NCBI RefSeq assembly: GCF_014841105.1
Contig: NZ_JACYWE010000008.1
Coordinates: 124,001 to 188,000, forward strand
Reading direction: 5' to 3'
Origin: Lolliginicoccus lacisalsi
GTDB taxonomy: Bacteria > Actinomycetota > Actinomycetes > Mycobacteriales > Mycobacteriaceae
Length of the DNA stretch: 64,000 bases
The position numbers and the translations under genes were made by a program. The notes beneath the pieces were generated by a model, which saw nothing but the letters and a program-made list of their open reading frames with translations, did not search any database and was not told the origin of the DNA. How positions within the stretch are numbered: position 1 is the first letter of the stretch; every line of letters starts with the position of its first letter. Of the stretch, positions 60,641 to 64,000 are shown piece after piece.

Positions 60641-62578
60641 CTAGTTCTTGGTTTCCGCGATCGGCACTTCCTCGATGGACGCCCCTTCGGTGGGGGCCAC
60701 GCCGCTGGAGGCCCCGCCGCTGCTGACGGACGCTCGGTCCACCAGCGGGTCCAGGAACCGGCCCGCCACCGTGACGGCATCGGTGGTCGACGGATCGGTC
60801 ACGAGGACGGCGAACGCCAGATTGCCATCCACGCCGATGAACCAGTCGTTGATGCCCTCGCCAGCCTCATCCTGGGCGGCGCCGGTCGCGCCGATGAGCC
60901 CGCGGAATCCCGCGAGGCTCTGCGCAGCGCCCGATTCAATGACTCCCCGCATGAGGCGTTGCGCATCACGCAGCACCGGATAGGCGATTCCGCCCACGGA
61001 CTCGTCCGTCGCGGTGGGGCGGTCGCGCAGGAGCATCGGTTCCGGCGTGGTGCCGCGCGCGATCGTCGCCGCCATCAACGCCATGCTGAACGGCGAGACC
61101 ATGGCACCGCCACCACCGAGCGCCGTAGCTACCCGGTCAGCGGCGGATCCTGGCTCCGGGATGGCGCCGGTCACCGTGGTCATCCCGGGCACGGAGAAGT
61201 CGCGCCCGAGGCCGAGCCGCGAGGCAGTGTCTTGCAGGTCGCTGTTGGCCATGCCGGTGGCGAGGCCCGCGATGGTGGTGGCGCAGGATCGCGCGAATGC
61301 CTCAGAAAATGTCGAGTCGGCGAGGTCGAGAAGTCCGGGGTTGGCGACATATCGATCGCCGTACAGCCCATCGGGCGGGCAGGAAACCGTCGAGCCATTG
61401 GTGACCTGGCCATTCTCGAGAGCCGCGATCGCAGCGACCATCGCGAACACGGGGCCAGGCTCGTACAGGCCGGCGAGCGCGATGGGACCGATAGCGTCGG
61501 CAGCAGGGTTTTGCGCGACCGACAGGACAGCCCCCGTGCTGGATTTCAGCGCGACGATCATGGCGGGGCTGTCGGTGACCGAGGCGACAGCCTCCTGGGC
61601 GGCGAGCTGCACCTCCAGATCAAGCTCGGTGGTGATGTCCGGCAGCGGGATCCCAGGGGCCTGCTCGAGCACTGTCACGTCCCCATCGCGGCCGACGAGC
61701 TCGACGCTCCACCCCGCCGAGACGTCCTGGCGATGCTGCCATTCCGCGCGCAGTTGCGCGAACAACGGCGACGCAAGGTCATCGCGCGCGGTGAGGATGC
61801 CGCGACGCTGCTGCACCGATACGCCACTCATGCTGGCGAGGCGCTCGGCGATGGGCTGGTAGTCCTCGTCGCGCAGCTCGACGACGGGCACCCCCTGGCC
61901 CTGCCCCGCGTTGATCGCGAGCAGAAGGGTCGCGGGGGTGATCCGCGGATCCACCGGGGAGATCAGCTCCGCGAGCTCCTCGGCGAGAGCCCCGCTGCTC
62001 GATGCCCTGCCGGGATCCACGGTGACCACGTGCACGACGGCCTGCGCGAGCAGCGGAACGCCGTTGCGGTCGAGAACCTCCGTGGGTGGCGGGGGCTCGG
62101 GCAGCAGGCGCACCGTGTGGTGGTCGGTCATCCCCGGGATGATGACGTCGGGGCGCCACTCGATCCGCCAGCCAGCACTGGTCTGCGCGGCGATCCCCGT
62201 CGTGGAGAACACCCACCTGCGTGGACCGTAGGCGCTGTCGCCCAGGTCCCAGGCCGCGCCCAGGGTGAAGCTCGCCTCGTCGCCGTCCACGGAGAGACCC
62301 TGCACAGCGAACTCCGCGCCATTGCCAGAGAGCGCGCCGAAGATCGCTGCCAGCCCATCGCCTGCCCGCGATGGCTCGGTGGTGAGGCTCGCCGCGGCAT
62401 CGAGATCCCCAGCAGCCAGAGCCGCGGTGAAATCCTTGATCACCGGCAAGGGCGAGGGTGCCCCTGCGGTGTCTGCCTCGCAGGCGGTGAGCATCACCGC
62501 GCCCAGCATTCCCGCGAGCGCCATCGCCACCGCACCGCGGTAGCGGCGTCGCGCTGGGGGTGGGGCTGCGGGGCACAC
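60641..62578 (-). CDS. Penicillin-binding-protein-like lipoprotein without catalytic residues
   Basis: A 645-aa lipoprotein: signal peptide with lipobox LTAC, an NTF2/MecA-N-like domain (about 35-150), a dimerisation-type region and a C-terminal transpeptidase fold. All three active-site motifs of a class B PBP are lost. GSTFK is replaced by GPVFA (Pro376 and Ala379 instead of Ser and Lys), SxN by SCA (Ser431-Ala433) and KTG by ATG (Ala564-Gly566). Surrounding family sequence (LYEPGPVFAMVAAIAALENG) is kept, so the fold is intact. It is homologous in build to Rv2864c, which as I recall is active. It probably binds wall or partner proteins rather than cross-linking. The GTG at 62578 has CACAAT 7 nt upstream. 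Confidence 0.87.
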   Translation of the reverse strand: MCPAAPPPARRRYRGAVAMALAGMLGAVMLTACEADTAGAPSPLPVIKDFTAALAAGDLDAAASLTTEPSRAGDGLAAIFGALSGNGAEFAVQGLSVDGDEASFTLGAAWDLGDSAYGPRRWVFSTTGIAAQTSAGWRIEWRPDVIIPGMTDHHTVRLLPEPPPPTEVLDRNGVPLLAQAVVHVVTVDPGRASSSGALAEELAELISPVDPRITPATLLLAINAGQGQGVPVVELRDEDYQPIAERLASMSGVSVQQRRGILTARDDLASPLFAQLRAEWQHRQDVSAGWSVELVGRDGDVTVLEQAPGIPLPDITTELDLEVQLAAQEAVASVTDSPAMIVALKSSTGAVLSVAQNPAADAIGPIALAGLYEPGPVFAMVAAIAALENGQVTNGSTVSCPPDGLYGDRYVANPGLLDLADSTFSEAFARSCATTIAGLATGMANSDLQDTASRLGLGRDFSVPGMTTVTGAIPEPGSAADRVATALGGGGAMVSPFSMALMAATIARGTTPEPMLLRDRPTATDESVGGIAYPVLRDAQRLMRGVIESGAAQSLAGFRGLIGATGAAQDEAGEGINDWFIGVDGNLAFAVLVTDPSTTDAVTVAGRFLDPLVDRASVSSGGASSGVAPTEGASIEEVPIAETKN

Positions 62579-62585
62579 AGACCCG

Positions 62586-62591
62586 ATTGTG
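62586..62591 (-). promoter_or_regulatory. -10 box of the PBP-like gene (leaderless)
   Basis: CACAAT on the minus strand lies 7 nt before the GTG at 62578. Confidence 0.45.
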
Positions 62592-62670
62592 CCTGTCCGT
62601 TTCAACGATGCGTAGTCAGCGGCGTGATTCTTACCCGAATCCCAGGCAAGCACCAGGTCCGGGGGCACCC

Positions 62671-62676
62671 TATCCT
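62671..62676 (+). promoter_or_regulatory. -10 box of the 62684 gene (leaderless)
   Basis: TATCCT lies 7 nt before the GTG at 62684. Confidence 0.5.
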
Positions 62677-62683
62677 TGGGGAC

Positions 62684-63733
62684 GTGGCTACCCCCGAAGC
62701 GACCCCATCCTCGTCCAGCCCCGATCTGCTCGTCGAAGCGTTCGCGCGGTACGTCACCGAGCAAGTGACCGGCGATCGCTTCGTCGAGCTCGTGCACCAG
62801 GAGGTCGATCACGCGCTCGACGCTGCGGCGAGGCTGACTCTCGGGGACGTGATGACCGCCGAGCAGGTGACCGGGGTGGCGCTGAAGTATGCCTCCGAGT
62901 GGCGCATCGAGGGAGCGATCCCGGAGCTCTCGGGGGAGATCGCGCGTCGCGTGCACGCCCGCACCCTCGTCACCGACGATGCCCCCATCAGCGATGTCGT
63001 TGATGATGAGCATTTCGCGGGGCTCGCCGAGAAGGTCACGAGCCTACCGGCGTTCCGCCGGCTCCTCGAGGAGATCGTCGGCAGCCCCGTGACAGCTCGT
63101 TGGGTGTCATTCTTGCTCTACCGTTCGGCTGCGGGGAAGCTGCAGCGGCAGCATGACGCCGTCCGTGCGGTACCGGGCCTGGGACTGCTACTGGAAGTCA
63201 CCGAACGGATCAGCTCGAGGATCGTGCCCCGGGCGGGCCACTCCCTCGAGATCGCCATCCGGGAGCTCGCCGAGCGGACCGCCCAGCGGCTGATCTCCCG
63301 CCAGAACGTGGACGGCGCCCTCACCGACAACGAGCCCCTGGTGGAGGCGATCCTCGAGCTGTGGGACGAGCACTCCAGCGACCCCGTGGGATCGGTGATC
63401 GCCGCGGTCAACCCCGACGACATCGAGGACTTCCTCATCCTGGGCTTCGAGTTCTGGCGCGATTTCCGCCAGACCACCCATTTCCGGAACATCGTCAGCG
63501 AGGGCGTGGAGTACTTCTTCGAGAAGTACTCCCCCGTGACACTCGCGGAGCTGCTCGACGAGGTCGGCGTGAGCCGCGACGACATGATCGAGGAGGCGCT
63601 GCGCTTCGCCCCCCCGATCCTTGAGCTCACCGCCACCAACGGCATGCTCACGAGCATTGTCGAGCGGCTGTTCGGCCCGTTCGCGCACAGCGACGAGGTG
63701 CAGGCGCTGCTGCGGGAACGCCCGCAGGCATAG
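62684..63733 (+). CDS. Conserved helical protein of unknown function
   Basis: A 349-aa, acidic, mostly helical protein that I do not recognise. No signal peptide or membrane segment is visible. Regular Glu/Arg/Leu spacing (RRVHARTLV, AGKLQRQHDAVRAVP, SLEIAIRELAERTAQRLI) suggests amphipathic helices. The phrase DDEHFAGLAEKVTSLPAFRRLLEEIVGSP and the aromatic FEFWRDFRQTTHFRNIV are its most distinctive parts. The GTG at 62684 (VATPEATPSSSS) has a -10 box 7 nt upstream; a much longer open frame upstream is antisense to the PBP-like gene and is rejected. It converges with the lipase gene 4 bp away. Confidence 0.65.
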   Translation: MATPEATPSSSSPDLLVEAFARYVTEQVTGDRFVELVHQEVDHALDAAARLTLGDVMTAEQVTGVALKYASEWRIEGAIPELSGEIARRVHARTLVTDDAPISDVVDDEHFAGLAEKVTSLPAFRRLLEEIVGSPVTARWVSFLLYRSAAGKLQRQHDAVRAVPGLGLLLEVTERISSRIVPRAGHSLEIAIRELAERTAQRLISRQNVDGALTDNEPLVEAILELWDEHSSDPVGSVIAAVNPDDIEDFLILGFEFWRDFRQTTHFRNIVSEGVEYFFEKYSPVTLAELLDEVGVSRDDMIEEALRFAPPILELTATNGMLTSIVERLFGPFAHSDEVQALLRERPQA

Positions 63734-63737
63734 TCGC

Positions 63738-64000
63738 CTACTTCGTGCTCGCTCCGGCAAGGCGCGGGGCGAGCCAGTCCAGCAGGTCCCCGAGCACCTG
63801 CTGGCGCTCCGGCTCGTTGAACAACTCGTGATAGAGCCCGTCATACACATGCATGGTGCATTCGGCACTGGTCACTAGATCCGGGATCATGCGGCTGCCC
63901 GCGACGTCCGTGAGCTGGTCGGCACTGCCATGCAGGACGAGCGTCGGCACGCGCAGCGCCGGGATGCGCCCGGGCAGGGATTCCATCGTCAGCACCAGTT
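63738..64000 (-). CDS. Alpha/beta hydrolase, monoacylglycerol lipase-like, 3' part (Rv0183-like)
   Basis: Only the last ~87 codons are inside the window. They contain the C-terminal half of an alpha/beta hydrolase of the monoglyceride-lipase group: RVPTLVLHGSADQLTD with the catalytic Asp, and VYDGLYHELFNEPERQQVLGDLLDWL with the catalytic His. This matches Rv0183, a secreted/wall-associated monoacylglycerol lipase of M. tuberculosis. The nucleophile Ser and the start lie beyond base 64000. Confidence 0.85.
   Translation of the reverse strand, partial: LVLTMESLPGRIPALRVPTLVLHGSADQLTDVAGSRMIPDLVTSAECTMHVYDGLYHELFNEPERQQVLGDLLDWLAPRLAGASTK

Noticed and set aside
60959-63733. 924-codon plus-strand open frame
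   Set aside because: Its first 1.7 kb are antisense to the PBP-like gene; only the last part (from 62684) is a real gene with its own -10 box.

Overview
This high-GC window comes from a mycolic-acid-making actinomycete (order Mycobacteriales). The evidence is an MmpL3-type mycolate-lipid flippase, an AftD arabinofuranosyltransferase, a FadE5/FadA2/FabG4/HtdX fatty-acid set and HAIR elements upstream of dnaK. Many blocks keep the gene neighbourhoods I remember from Mycobacterium tuberculosis: dnaK ... Rv0338c-Rv0337c ... Rv0322-Rv0321; Rv0244c-Rv0241c; Rv0238-Rv0236c; Rv0228-Rv0224c; Rv0211-Rv0206c; Rv0183. The genus cannot be fixed from the sequence alone. I see no phage, insertion sequence, CRISPR array or obvious foreign island.

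Layout. 1-3030: 5' part of dnaK with two HAIR-type operators, then a divergent secreted chymotrypsin-like protease. 3030-7935: a large membrane Fe-S oxidoreductase with a repetitive Lys/Ala/Pro tail and a possible IdeR box, then an AlaT-type aminotransferase. 7949-12280: an Hsp70-like membrane protein, UDP-glucose dehydrogenase, dCTP deaminase, a repeat-rich gap and tRNA-Gly(CCC). 12281-21637: a coiled-coil membrane protein, a flippase, FadE5, a YhgE/Pip transporter with a degenerate ATPase, and a VanW protein. 21997-27775: FadA2, FabG4-HtdX, a TetR regulator and the LpqI/NagZ-like lipoprotein. 27970-41993: universal stress protein, isochorismate synthase, and an envelope-glycan cluster (DUF2613, AftD, acyltransferase, DUF3068, flippase, membrane protein, glycosyltransferase, methyltransferase, dodecin). 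42169-53505: PckA, a small EF-hand-like protein, a G6PD-type dehydrogenase, a pair of degenerate P-loop proteins, TrmB, an NYN protein, MmpL3 and two FluC subunits. 53543-64000: a DUF1707 protein, three membrane class III cyclases with an interleaved UPF0104-type protein, a DUF3054 protein, a PBP-like lipoprotein that lacks its catalytic residues, an unknown protein and the end of a monoacylglycerol-lipase-like gene.

How the parts fit. One theme is lipid metabolism: the four fatty-acid genes and the TetR gene share a near-identical palindrome in their promoters, which suggests one regulon. The second theme is building the mycolyl-arabinogalactan envelope. A third is signalling and 'pseudoenzymes': one cyclase of three, one PBP, one ABC ATPase and two P-loop proteins lack key catalytic residues. 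About fifteen genes start at, or within a few bases of, the predicted transcription start, with a TANNNT-like -10 box 5-8 nt before the start codon. This indicates widespread leaderless translation, and I used it to choose several starts.
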